Origin: Flavobacteriaceae bacterium CRH
GTDB lineage: Bacteria; Bacteroidota; Bacteroidia; Flavobacteriales; Flavobacteriaceae
Assembly: GCA_001507425.1 (NCBI GenBank)
Contig: LMAJ01000004.1
Coordinates: 310,001 to 374,000, forward strand
DNA length: 64,000 nt
Direction of reading: 5' to 3'
Made by a program: the position numbers and the translations under genes. Shown one piece after another: positions 8,399 to 16,773 of this stretch. The notes below the pieces were generated by a model. The model saw only the letters and a list, made by a program, of their open reading frames with translations, ran no database searches and was not told the DNA's origin. How positions within the stretch are numbered: the stretch's first letter is position 1; every line of letters starts with the position of its first letter.

Positions 8399-10507
8399 CT
8401 ACTTATTCCTCTCCACAATAGCAAGACCAAAGCGAATTTTGTCATAAGAAAGTTTTTCTTCAAAATGATCATAATAAGGTTTTAATGCTGTGGGATATTC
8501 CAGTTCAACTTGTGCCTTATGTAATTGCTTAACTTCGTTATCTGTTACAAATGGACTTAAATCTAAATCCTCTCCATCAACATATAATTTTGCAAGATGT
8601 GAAACAATTGTTGTTTGTCCTAAATTTCGTTTTTCAGCAATTTCCTCAATGCTGTTACCATCTTTAAAAAAAGCTAAAGTAGTTTTATACGTGTTGCCTT
8701 CCTTTTTGGCTTTTGCATTTGTTTTTTTTACTTTTTCATAATAAGTAATTGCATCTATAAATTCCTGACCATACTTTTCCAGTTTAGCTTTACCAACACC
8801 ATCAATGGCAAGAAATTCTTCATCGCTCATTGGGCGCAAAGTTTCCATTTGTCTTAAAACGGCATCACTAAAAATTACGTATGCAGGAACTTCTTCATCT
8901 TTGGCAATTTCATAACGTAATTTTCGAAGTATTTCAAAAAGAGAATTTTTAGCAGTTTTTGCTTTTGTTTCTTTGATTTCGTTTTTGTCAATAACCTTTT
9001 TAACAACTGTTGTTAATTTTACTTTTTCGCCTTCAAACAAAACTTTCCTGGCAAAAGGAGTAAGTAAAATTCTATTGTGCTGATGAAAGGCAATTTCTAA
9101 ATATCCTAGATTTATAAGCTGTATCAAGTATTGATTCCAATCGTACCATGAGATATCGGCACCAATTCCATACGTTTTTAAGCTTTGATAATTTTTTTCA
9201 TAGATATACGCGCTTCTCGAGCCTCTCAAAAAATCAATAATTACGGCTAAAGGTTCAGATTCCTGCAAACGAGTAACGGCTGATAATGCTTTTTGTGCTA
9301 AAATAGTTCCATCAAAAAAGATTGGGGGCTTTTTGCAGATATCACAATTACCACAGTTCTCAGTCACCAATTCACCAAAATAGGAAAGAAGTATTTTTCG
9401 CCTGCAACTCAAAGCGTCTGCATATTGTTTCATTCGCTCCAGTTTTGCCAATTGAACATCAGAGTTTAGACCTTCTGAGGCAAATTTCTGAAGCTGAATT
9501 ACATCCGCATAACTTTCAAACAAAACCGTTTCTGCTGGCAATCCGTCACGACCGGCACGGCCAATTTCCTGATAATATCCTTCAATATTTTTTGGTAAAT
9601 TATAATGAATTACCCAACGAACATTAGATTTGTCAATTCCCATTCCAAAAGCAATTGTGGCACAAACAACCTGACAATCATCGTTTATAAATTCATCTTG
9701 AGTTTTAGCTCGGAGTTTATTTTCTAAACCAGCGTGATAAGCTTTGGCCTTAATGCCTTTTTTTTGCAATTTATCTGCCAGTTCTTCTGTGGTTTTACGG
9801 CTTAAGCAATAAATAATCCCGCACTCATTTGGCTTATTTTCAACAAAATCAATTATTTGTTTTACTCTGTCTAAAGCTGGGCGAACTTCTAAACTTAAAT
9901 TTTTTCGATCAAATGAGGCTACAAAGGTTTTAGGGTTTATCAGTTTTAACTGCTTTGTTATATCAGTACGTGTTGCTTTATCAGCTGTTGCAGTCAGAGC
10001 CAAAACAGGAGTAGAAGGGAAGCGGCTTTTTAAATATCCTAAATTCGTATACGCAGGTCGAAAGTCATGTCCCCAGGATGAAATACAATGTGCTTCATCA
10101 ATTGCTATTAAGCTAACTGTTAATTCATTAAATACAACATCTAAATAAGATAAGCTTTCCGGAGCAATATAAACCAATTTAAAATTGTTAGATTTTAAAT
10201 TTTCAATATAAAATTGTTGTTCTTCACTTGATTGGCTGCTATTGATATAGCAGGCATTAATTCCGTTGGTTTTTAAGCTATCAACCTGATCTTTCATTAA
10301 GGCAATCAAAGGCGAAATTACAATTGTAATTCCTGGCAAAACTAAAGCCGGCAATTGAAAACATATAGATTTTCCGCCACCGGTTGGCATGATTGCCAAA
10401 GTATCCTGACCAGAAAGAATTGTATTTATGATAGTTTCCTGATTAGGTCTGAATTTTTCAAATCCAAAATTCTCTTTTAATTTGGCGTGTAAAATTTCTG
10501 AAGTCAT
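8399..10507 (-). CDS. recQ: ATP-dependent DNA helicase RecQ
   Basis: The 702-residue superfamily-2 3'-5' helicase acts in recombination and repair. Visible motifs are Walker A PTGGGKS (41-47), DEAH (137-140), the aromatic-rich loop HCISSWGHDFRP, motif VI YYQEIGRAGRDG, a zinc-binding Cys cluster (CRRK...CGNCDIC), a winged-helix RQC region and an HRDC domain (MSDEEFLAIDGVGKAKLEKYG). After HRDC comes an extra HTH-like tail (IEEIAEKRNLGQTTIVSHLAKL) typical of Bacteroidota RecQ. Monocistronic, convergent with ppc-DinB. Confidence 0.97.
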   Translation of the reverse strand: MTSEILHAKLKENFGFEKFRPNQETIINTILSGQDTLAIMPTGGGKSICFQLPALVLPGITIVISPLIALMKDQVDSLKTNGINACYINSSQSSEEQQFYIENLKSNNFKLVYIAPESLSYLDVVFNELTVSLIAIDEAHCISSWGHDFRPAYTNLGYLKSRFPSTPVLALTATADKATRTDITKQLKLINPKTFVASFDRKNLSLEVRPALDRVKQIIDFVENKPNECGIIYCLSRKTTEELADKLQKKGIKAKAYHAGLENKLRAKTQDEFINDDCQVVCATIAFGMGIDKSNVRWVIHYNLPKNIEGYYQEIGRAGRDGLPAETVLFESYADVIQLQKFASEGLNSDVQLAKLERMKQYADALSCRRKILLSYFGELVTENCGNCDICKKPPIFFDGTILAQKALSAVTRLQESEPLAVIIDFLRGSRSAYIYEKNYQSLKTYGIGADISWYDWNQYLIQLINLGYLEIAFHQHNRILLTPFARKVLFEGEKVKLTTVVKKVIDKNEIKETKAKTAKNSLFEILRKLRYEIAKDEEVPAYVIFSDAVLRQMETLRPMSDEEFLAIDGVGKAKLEKYGQEFIDAITYYEKVKKTNAKAKKEGNTYKTTLAFFKDGNSIEEIAEKRNLGQTTIVSHLAKLYVDGEDLDLSPFVTDNEVKQLHKAQVELEYPTALKPYYDHFEEKLSYDKIRFGLAIVERNK

Positions 10508-10591
10508 TTGATGCTATTTATGGATAATTAAATGTATAAAAAAACATTAAATATATTACTTTTCTTACATTTAATTGTTATTTGATTCAAT

Positions 10592-10627
10592 AAAAAAAAG
10601 GAACCCGATTAGAGTTCCTTTTTTTTA
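10592..10627. terminator. Rho-independent terminator 3' of the acidic-protein gene
   Basis: Stem AAAAAGGAAC / GTTCCTTTTT with a 9-base loop. It lies just after the minus-strand acidic-protein gene and upstream of recQ; the flanking A and T runs allow activity on both strands. Confidence 0.85.
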
Positions 10628-10643
10628 TTTTGAAAGAGATGAA

Positions 10644-11054
10644 TTAATCTTCATCATCTTCATCGTCGTCTTCGTCAGCAATATCATCTGGATCTCTGTC
10701 ATCATCGTCATCTTCATCTCCGCCGTCAGTATCTGGTTTGTCTACTGCATCATCATCATCGTCGTCATCGCTATCATCATCAAGATCAAGACCTTTTACT
10801 GGTTCGATTGTATCAACATCTAAATCAATGTCGTCATCTTCATCGTAATTTTCAATTCTGTCAGCAAGTTTTGTACTAATTTTTACTAAATAAATAGTGT
10901 CTTCAGTACGAACTTCAACAGCTTCGATCAATTCGTTTTTAGCATTTCTAAAACGGATAACATCCGAATCATCATAACCATCAGGAAATTTCTCTACCAA
11001 AAGGTTCAAAATTTCGTTGGTAAGTTTAGCGTAGTCTACTATAACTCTTTTCAT
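10644..11054 (-). CDS. Conserved protein with a highly acidic C-terminal tail
   Basis: The 136-residue protein has a folded N-terminal part of about 70 residues (ILNLLVEKFPDGYDDSDVIRF, then IEAVEVRTEDTIYLVKIS), followed by a tail of about 60 residues that is almost entirely Asp/Glu. Such tails are disordered and can mimic DNA, chelate cations or solubilise partners. I do not recognise a function. It lies 7 bp after the deoxyhypusine-synthase-like gene and should be co-transcribed with it, so a link to polyamine metabolism (an acidic partner for cationic polyamines) is possible but unproven. A plus-strand reading of the same bases is an artefact of the repetitive codons. Confidence 0.85.
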   Translation of the reverse strand: MKRVIVDYAKLTNEILNLLVEKFPDGYDDSDVIRFRNAKNELIEAVEVRTEDTIYLVKISTKLADRIENYDEDDDIDLDVDTIEPVKGLDLDDDSDDDDDDDAVDKPDTDGGDEDDDDDRDPDDIADEDDDEDDED

Positions 11055-11061
11055 AAATATC

Positions 11062-12030
11062 CTATAAATCTAATAAATAAGCAAAAATTAACGGTGCAAC
11101 AATCGTAGCATCCGACTCGATAATAAATTTAGGGGTTTTAATATCTAATTTACCCCAGGTAATTTTCTCGTTAGGAACTGCTCCGGAATACGAACCATAA
11201 CTGGTTGTTGAATCTGAAATCTGGCAGAAATAAGACCAGAACGGAACATCATGCATTTCCATATCCTGGTACAACATTGGAACCACACAAATTGGAAAAT
11301 CTCCTGCAATACCACCACCAATTTGAAAAAATCCAATTCCGTTTGTGCTATTTTTTGGATACCAATCTGCAAGGAAAACCATATATTCAATTCCTGATTT
11401 CATGGTAGAAGCTTTCAAATCGCCTTTAATAACGTATGATGCGAAAATATTTCCCATGGTACTATCTTCCCAACCCGGAACAATAATAGGTAAATTTTTC
11501 TCAGCTGCAGCATACATCCAGCTATCTTTTAAATCTATTTCATAATATTCTTCTAAAACGCCAGACAATAGCATTTTGTACATGAATTCATGAGGAAAAT
11601 AACGCTCACCTTTATCGTCAGCATCTTTCCAAATTTTGTAAATATGTTTTTGTAAACGACGAAATGCTTCATGCTCAGGAATACAAGTGTCAGTAACACG
11701 GTTTAATCCTCTTTCAAGCAAAGCCCATTCGTCTTCTGGTGTCAAATCACGATAGTTAGGCACTCTTTCGTAGTGAGAGTGTGCTACTAAATTCATGATG
11801 TCTTCTTCTAGATTGGCTCCAGTACATGAAATAATTTGTACTTTATCTTGTCTAATTATTTCGGCAAAAATTTTACCAATTTCTGCTGTACTCATAGCGC
11901 CAGCCATACTTACCATCATTTTAGCTCCATTTGCTAATTGTTGTTCGTATGCTTTTGCAGCATCAACCAGAGAAGCAGAATTAAAGTGTAAATAATGTTT
12001 TTCAATAAACTGACTGATTGGTCCTTTCAT
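11062..12030 (-). CDS. Deoxyhypusine-synthase family protein (probable polyamine aminobutyl/aminopropyl transfer enzyme)
   Basis: The 322-residue protein is homologous to deoxyhypusine synthase: a Rossmann-like NAD site (ISCTGANLEEDI), the segment GGGIAGDFPICVVPML and the region NEKITWGKLD, whose WGK lysine corresponds to the catalytic lysine that forms the enzyme-imine with the aminobutyl group of spermidine. Bacteria lack eIF5A, and characterised bacterial members act as homospermidine synthases or on other polyamines. The gene follows arginine decarboxylase at 107 bp and is probably co-transcribed, so the substrate is likely a putrescine- or spermidine-type amine. An extremely A-rich leader precedes the ATG. 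Confidence 0.85.
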   Translation of the reverse strand: MKGPISQFIEKHYLHFNSASLVDAAKAYEQQLANGAKMMVSMAGAMSTAEIGKIFAEIIRQDKVQIISCTGANLEEDIMNLVAHSHYERVPNYRDLTPEDEWALLERGLNRVTDTCIPEHEAFRRLQKHIYKIWKDADDKGERYFPHEFMYKMLLSGVLEEYYEIDLKDSWMYAAAEKNLPIIVPGWEDSTMGNIFASYVIKGDLKASTMKSGIEYMVFLADWYPKNSTNGIGFFQIGGGIAGDFPICVVPMLYQDMEMHDVPFWSYFCQISDSTTSYGSYSGAVPNEKITWGKLDIKTPKFIIESDATIVAPLIFAYLLDL

Positions 12031-12059
12031 TTTTTTTGTTTTTTTGTTTTTTTTTTTGA
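12031..12059 (-). promoter_or_regulatory. A-rich 5' leader of the DHS-like gene
   Basis: Read on the minus strand, the 29 bases directly before the ATG consist almost only of A with isolated C. There is no Shine-Dalgarno sequence. In Bacteroidetes A-rich leaders are known to favour translation, so this probably serves as the ribosome-recruiting signal. Confidence 0.5.
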
Positions 12060-12137
12060 ACTAAAAGTTTTACCCTTTAGATGATACTGCAAATTAATAA
12101 TTTTATGGATATTAACTTTTATTTTGCAGGTTTTTTT

Positions 12138-13541
12138 TTATATTTTTTTTGTGTATCCTAAAATCTTTAATACATCATCAGAAGTTTGTTGCTCTGAGAA
12201 AACTTCAGTCGCTAAAATTCCATTTTCATCACGATCTATTAAAATATGTTTAGGCTGTGGGATCAAACAGTGGTGTAAACCTCCGTAACCTCCAATAGTT
12301 TCCTGATACGCACCAGTATTAAAGAAACCAATATACAATGGTTTTTCTTTGCTGTATTTAGGCAAATAAATGGCGTTCATATTTTGTTCTGAATTGTAAT
12401 AATCGTCACTATCGCAAGTCAAACCTCCTAATAAAACCCGTTCGTAAGTATCATTCCAACGGTTTACCGCCAACATGATAAAACGTTTATTTATAGCCCA
12501 TGTATCCGGCAAAGTAGTAATGAATGACGAATCAATCATATTCCATTTTTCTCTATCATTTTGTTGTTTTTGATACAAAATCTGATAGATTGCCCCACCG
12601 CTTTCACCTACTGTAAATGATCCAAATTCTGTAAAAATGTTCGGAACATCAACTTCAGCTTCGTCGCAGGCAATTTTAATCTGATTGATAATTTCATCAA
12701 TCATATATTGATAATCATATTCAAATGCCAATGAATTTTTAATTGGGAAACCGCCTCCAATGTTCAAACCATCAAGAGTAGGGCATTCCTTTTTTAGTGC
12801 AATATATACTTTGATACATTTTACCAACTCATTCCAATAATATGCTGTATCGTTTATTCCGGTATTGATAAAAAAGTGAAGCATTTTAAGCTCTAATTTA
12901 TCGTTTTCCTGAATTTGTTTTTTATAGAACGAAACGATGTTTTTATATCCAATTCCTAATCTTGAAGTATAAAACTCAAATTTAGGTTCTTCTTCAGCAG
13001 CAATACGGATTCCAATTTTGAATTTCCCTTTAATTTCTGCCTGAAGTAAATCTAATTCTTCATAATTATCAATAATCGGAATCGTATTTTTGTGTCCGTT
13101 ATTAATTAATCTTGCAATATTAGAAATGTATTCATCTCTTTTAAAACCATTACAAATAACATAAGTACTTTTATTGATTTTACCATTTTCTAACAAATTC
13201 TCCACAATGTTAACATCAAAAGCTGATGATGTTTCGATATGAATGTTGTTTTTGAAAGCTTCATTCATTATATATTCAAAATGAGAGCTTTTTGTGCAAT
13301 AACAATAGTAATACTTTGCTTCGTATTTATTTTTTTCCATCGATTTTCTGAACCAGGCTTTAGCCTTATTAATGTTTTCAGAAATTTGAGGTAAATAAGT
13401 AAATTTTAATGGTGTACCATATTGTTCAACTAACTTCATCAAATCGATATTGTGAAATTGTAAGTTGTCTTTATTTAATTTAAATTCCTCTTGTGGAAAA
13501 TAATAAGTTTGATTTATTAGGTCAGAATATTTTGTATTCAT
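12138..13541 (-). CDS. speA: Arginine decarboxylase (biosynthetic, PLP-dependent)
   Basis: The 467-residue enzyme of the alanine-racemase-fold (fold III) decarboxylases converts arginine to agmatine, the first step of polyamine synthesis. Visible features are the PLP-lysine segment CYCTKSSHFEY, the phosphate-binding glycines LNIGGGFP, EFGSFTVGESGG and the cysteine-containing active-site motif LLGGLTCDSDDYY. It is about 190 residues shorter than E. coli SpeA and matches the divergent Bacteroidota form. A possible leader peptide gene and promoter lie upstream, and the DHS-like gene downstream. No agmatinase or agmatine deiminase is seen in the window. Confidence 0.9.
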   Translation of the reverse strand: MNTKYSDLINQTYYFPQEEFKLNKDNLQFHNIDLMKLVEQYGTPLKFTYLPQISENINKAKAWFRKSMEKNKYEAKYYYCYCTKSSHFEYIMNEAFKNNIHIETSSAFDVNIVENLLENGKINKSTYVICNGFKRDEYISNIARLINNGHKNTIPIIDNYEELDLLQAEIKGKFKIGIRIAAEEEPKFEFYTSRLGIGYKNIVSFYKKQIQENDKLELKMLHFFINTGINDTAYYWNELVKCIKVYIALKKECPTLDGLNIGGGFPIKNSLAFEYDYQYMIDEIINQIKIACDEAEVDVPNIFTEFGSFTVGESGGAIYQILYQKQQNDREKWNMIDSSFITTLPDTWAINKRFIMLAVNRWNDTYERVLLGGLTCDSDDYYNSEQNMNAIYLPKYSKEKPLYIGFFNTGAYQETIGGYGGLHHCLIPQPKHILIDRDENGILATEVFSEQQTSDDVLKILGYTKKI

Positions 13542-13603
13542 TTATATTTCAATATTTTAAGTTGTAATTATTAAATTTAGTGATTTTATGCTAGATTTAA
13601 AAT

Positions 13604-13783
13604 TCAAACTCTAATATTGGCAAATATAATTTGCAGTTTTTCGTGTTCTGCTTTCGAGCATTGAAAAACATCAAAACAAAGCGGGCTTTTACTATTATAA
13701 AAACGATTCAACATCCTTAATAGGGAACTATTGAGCCGATTTCTATAAGAACTAAAATTTCTTTGTTTATTGTTTGTTTTCAT
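13604..13783 (-). CDS. Candidate 59-residue leader peptide upstream of arginine decarboxylase
   Basis: An open frame from the ATG at 13781-13783 to a TGA at 13604-13606 encodes a basic peptide with six Arg, two Cys and many Ser/Asn (it begins MKTNNKQRNFSSYR and ends IIFANIRV). A good promoter -7 box, TACATTTG (13789-13796), stops five bases before the ATG, so the message would start at or next to the ATG and be leaderless. The frame ends 62 bp before speA. It could be a regulatory leader sensing arginine or polyamines, an independent small protein, or chance. I know of no homologue. Confidence 0.4.
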   Translation of the reverse strand: MKTNNKQRNFSSYRNRLNSSLLRMLNRFYNSKSPLCFDVFQCSKAEHEKLQIIFANIRV

Positions 13784-13788
13784 TGTGG

Positions 13789-13820
13789 CAAATGTAAAAA
13801 ATAATATATACCTAAAGCAA
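13789..13820 (-). promoter_or_regulatory. Probable promoter of the speA transcription unit
   Basis: Minus-strand TTG (13818-13820), a 21-base spacer and TACATTTG (13789-13796). It predicts a 5' region of about 240 bases before speA that contains the 59-codon frame. Confidence 0.5.
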
Positions 13821-13840
13821 TGCTTTTGATTAAAAAAAGT

Positions 13841-14908
13841 TTAAGATTTATAATCTTGAAACGCATTCAGAATCAATTTATTTTCAACGGATTGGTTAAT
13901 TTTTATTTTACCTATACCTTCAATTAATGCAAATTGAATTAAACCGTACTCATTTTTTTTGTCGTGAATTAGCAATTCAAGGATCGGTTCGATATCATTT
14001 TCTTCAATAATAACATCGTCGTAAATGCTTTTAATTGCGGTTTTAATTTCAGCATATTCTTCTGCTGTAATTAAGTTTTTATGCAATGAAATATAACTTT
14101 CCAAAATCATTCCAATGGCGATGGCTTCACCGTGTAATAATGTTGTCTTAGTTTTGCTTTCTAAAAAGTAGCTTTCGATTGCGTGACCTAAAGTATGCCC
14201 GAAATTCAAGGCTTTACGAATGTTTTTTTCCGTTGGGTCCTGAATTACGATATCATTTTTAATTTCGACTGAACGATAAATTAGTTCATCAAAATCAGCA
14301 TAATCGATTGATTTTAAATCTAAAAACTGTTTCCAGTATGCTGAATCATATATTAAACCATGTTTTAGCATTTCTGCTAAACCCGAACGCATTTCGTTTT
14401 GCGATAAAGTTTCAAGGTACTCTGTATCAATTAATACCATCTGAGGCACGTTAATTACACCAATTTGATTTTTAAGATTTCCTAAATCTACGCCGGTTTT
14501 TCCTCCAACAGAAGCATCAACCATTGACAATAGGGTAGTAGGAATATTGATAAAATCGACACCTCGTTTGAAAGTTGAAGCTACAAATCCGCCTAAATCC
14601 GTCACTACGCCGCCGCCAAGATTAATTACAAGAGATTTTCTGTCGGCACCAAGTTCAGTTAATACGTTCCAGATTTCAATACAAGTTTCTATATTTTTAT
14701 TTACTTCACCTGACTCAAATTCAATTATTTCTATCGTTAAATCTGTTTCAAGTAAAGGTAAAAACTTTGGCAAACAATGCTCATTTGTTTCATTATCAAC
14801 TATTATGAACAAATTAGAATATTTATTTTCTTTTAAATGTTTATTTAAAGCTTCGTAGGCATTCTGGTTAAAATGTACGAGGTAATTATTTGCTTGAATA
14901 GATTGCAT
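13841..14908 (-). CDS. aroB: 3-Dehydroquinate synthase
   Basis: The 355-residue enzyme converts DAHP to 3-dehydroquinate, the second step of the shikimate pathway, using NAD and a divalent metal. Characteristic blocks are GGGVVTDLGGFVASTFKRG, FINIPTTLLSMVDASVGGKTG, LKNQIG, the metal-ligand helix LAEMLKHGLI, ALNFGHTLGHAIE and LLHGEAIAIGM. Length matches AroB. It stands alone between the speA region and a 390-bp divergent intergenic region shared with proline dehydrogenase. Confidence 0.97.
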   Translation of the reverse strand: MQSIQANNYLVHFNQNAYEALNKHLKENKYSNLFIIVDNETNEHCLPKFLPLLETDLTIEIIEFESGEVNKNIETCIEIWNVLTELGADRKSLVINLGGGVVTDLGGFVASTFKRGVDFINIPTTLLSMVDASVGGKTGVDLGNLKNQIGVINVPQMVLIDTEYLETLSQNEMRSGLAEMLKHGLIYDSAYWKQFLDLKSIDYADFDELIYRSVEIKNDIVIQDPTEKNIRKALNFGHTLGHAIESYFLESKTKTTLLHGEAIAIGMILESYISLHKNLITAEEYAEIKTAIKSIYDDVIIEENDIEPILELLIHDKKNEYGLIQFALIEGIGKIKINQSVENKLILNAFQDYKS

Positions 14909-15299
14909 AATTCATCAGTTAATTGAATCCGCAAAATAAGGTATTTTTCAACAAATAATATTCAAACTTTAGGCCTAATTTGTTTTAAAACGAATGATTC
15001 TAAATTACGAATTTGATGAAAAGATTTATATGTCACAATATTTTACTTTCTAACTATTTGCAAATGTTTGCTATTAAATTGTTTTGTATCAGAATAGTTT
15101 TGCATTAATATAATAAGTCTTAGTTTTTATCAACATATCATTTTTTTGGTTTACGAAAGTCTTCTCTTATATATTAAAGTAAAATCTTGTTTACAAAGGC
15201 TGAATTATTTGGTAAATTATTGTTGAAATTGAAAAATATGATATCGTTTAGTAAATAATATTCAAAACAGTCTATATCTTTGCACAAAAACTAAACTTA
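14909..15299. other. Divergent intergenic region between aroB and proline dehydrogenase
   Basis: This 391-bp A/T-rich stretch contains no open frame I would call. It must hold the promoters of both genes. One clear -7 box for proline dehydrogenase is listed separately; a second TAGTTTTG at 15095-15102 (plus strand) has no well-spaced upstream box. Confidence 0.5.
15275..15282 (+). promoter_or_regulatory. -7 box of the proline dehydrogenase promoter
   Basis: TATCTTTG matches TAnnTTTG and lies 17 bases before the ATG at 15300. I cannot find a convincing -33 box at the usual spacing, so activator dependence is possible. Confidence 0.5.
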
Positions 15300-16469
15300 A
15301 TGGAAAAAATATTCGATAACACTCAGGTTGCTTTTTCACTTAAAAGTGATACCGAACTTGACAGGGCTTATTTTCTTTTTAAAATGATCGACAGCGAACC
15401 TTTGGTTAAAATTGGTACTGCTGTTACTAATTTCGCTATCAAGGCACACTTGCCTGTTGAAGGATTAATTCGTGCTACAGTTTTTGACCATTTTTGTGGT
15501 GGAATAAACGAAAATGACTGTATTACCGTAGTAGATAAAATGTTTACTAAAGGTGTTTCGTCTGTTTTGGATTATTCAGTTGAAGGAAAAGAAGAAGAAG
15601 CACAATTTGATGCTGCTTTAGAAATGACTTTAAAAACGGTAGAATTTGCAAAAGAACGTTTAGCGATTCCGTTTGCCGTATTTAAACCAACAGGTTTTGG
15701 CCGTTTTGAATTGTATGAAAAATTAGGAGAAAAACAAACTTTAACTCCAGATGAGCAGGCAGAGTGGGATAGAGTAGTAGCCCGTTTTGACCATGTTTGC
15801 AGTGAAGCGCACAAAAAAGATGTTGCTTTATTGATAGATGGCGAAGAAAGCTGGATGCAGGATGCTGCTGATGATTTGGTTACTGAAATGATGCGTAAAT
15901 ACAATAAAGAAAAAGCAATTGTTTTTAATACTTTGCAAATGTACCGTTGGGATCGTTTGGATTATTTAAAAAAATTGCATGATGTTGCCAAAAATGAAGG
16001 TTTCTTTATTGGAATGAAATTAGTACGTGGCGCTTATATGGAAAAAGAGAACAAAAGAGCGGAAGAAAAAAATTATGTTTCACCAATTTGTGTTTCTAAA
16101 GAAGCAACTGATGAAAATTATGATAATGCTGTTCACTATATGTTGGAGCATTTGGAAACAATGTCAATTTTTGCAGGAACTCACAACGAATTGAGTTCTT
16201 ATAAATTGATGAAAATGATGCAGGAAAAAGGAATTGCCAAAAATGACAACAGAATCTGGTTTGGACAATTATATGGTATGAGTGATAACATTAGTTATAA
16301 TTTAGCCGAAAACGGTTATAACGTAGCTAAATATCTTCCGTTTGGACCTGTAAAAGATGTTATGCCGTACTTGATTCGCCGTGCCGAAGAAAATACATCT
16401 GTAGCCGGACAAACAAGCCGTGAATTATCTATGATAAAAGCAGAACGTAAGAGAAGAAAAGGAAAATAA
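15300..16469 (+). CDS. Proline dehydrogenase
   Basis: The 389-residue FAD-dependent TIM-barrel enzyme oxidises proline to pyrroline-5-carboxylate, the first step of proline catabolism. The family's C-terminal signatures are present: GMKLVRGAYMEKE, the NYDNAVHYMLEH segment, FAGTHNELSSYKLMK, FGQLYGMSDNISYNL and the closing LPFGPVKDVMPYLIRRAEENT with the substrate-binding arginine pair. It is a stand-alone enzyme, not fused to P5C dehydrogenase as in PutA, and that partner gene is not in the window. Monocistronic, ending in a strong terminator. Confidence 0.96.
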   Translation: MEKIFDNTQVAFSLKSDTELDRAYFLFKMIDSEPLVKIGTAVTNFAIKAHLPVEGLIRATVFDHFCGGINENDCITVVDKMFTKGVSSVLDYSVEGKEEEAQFDAALEMTLKTVEFAKERLAIPFAVFKPTGFGRFELYEKLGEKQTLTPDEQAEWDRVVARFDHVCSEAHKKDVALLIDGEESWMQDAADDLVTEMMRKYNKEKAIVFNTLQMYRWDRLDYLKKLHDVAKNEGFFIGMKLVRGAYMEKENKRAEEKNYVSPICVSKEATDENYDNAVHYMLEHLETMSIFAGTHNELSSYKLMKMMQEKGIAKNDNRIWFGQLYGMSDNISYNLAENGYNVAKYLPFGPVKDVMPYLIRRAEENTSVAGQTSRELSMIKAERKRRKGK

Positions 16470-16505
16470 TTTTCAGTTTTCTGTCTCAGTTTACAGTTTA
16501 TATAC

Positions 16506-16540
16506 AAAAAGCTCCAATTTTTAGTTGGAGCTTTTTTTTG
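16506..16540 (+). terminator. Rho-independent terminator after proline dehydrogenase
   Basis: Stem AAGCTCCAA-type (GCTCCAA 16511-16517 / TTGGAGC 16525-16531) between an A run and an eight-T run. Confidence 0.9.
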
Positions 16541-16593
16541 TTTCTAAAAAAAGCTGATTGTACTTAAATTTCTAGAACTTATATAAAACTGGA

Positions 16594-16680
16594 CTGAAGT
16601 CCAGCTCTACAATATGATTCGTTCCTTTGGAACTGTAAAAGAGCCATGGGCTCGATATATATTGTAGGGCCGGACTTTAG
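16594..16680. repeat. Clover-like palindromic intergenic element
   Basis: Outer arms 16594-16615 and 16659-16680 pair at 18 of 22 positions (CTGAAGTCC... against ...GGACTTTAG). Between them sit two small hairpins: GTTCC-TTT-GGAAC (16621-16633) and GAGCC-ATG-GGCTC (16641-16653). The result is a three-stem cruciform of 87 bp lying between two convergent terminators. It has the form of a REP-like element or small non-coding RNA; no transposase is nearby. Confidence 0.7.
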
Positions 16681-16701
16681 GTTTAAATAAATTTGAGATT
16701 A

Positions 16702-16740
16702 AAAAAAAGCTCCATTTGCGTTGCAAATGGAGCTTTTTTT
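16702..16740 (-). terminator. Rho-independent terminator of the ABC exporter gene
   Basis: A 12-bp perfect stem AGCTCCATTTGC / GCAAATGGAGCT with a 3-base loop, with A and T runs on either side, lies 3' of the minus-strand ABC gene. Confidence 0.9.
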
Positions 16741-16773
16741 GGAATTTGGAATTTTTAAATTGGATTTTCTATT

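Noticed and set aside
10575..10823. Plus-strand frame rich in Ile/Val/Phe opposite the acidic-protein gene
   Set aside because: It is the antisense of GAT/GAA-type Asp/Glu codons of the minus-strand gene, has no family resemblance and overlaps a terminator.
13814..13826. Terminator hairpin for aroB (AAAGCA-A-TGCTTT)
   Set aside because: The stem is only six bases with a one-base centre and no T run, and it overlaps the proposed speA promoter, so I do not call it a terminator.
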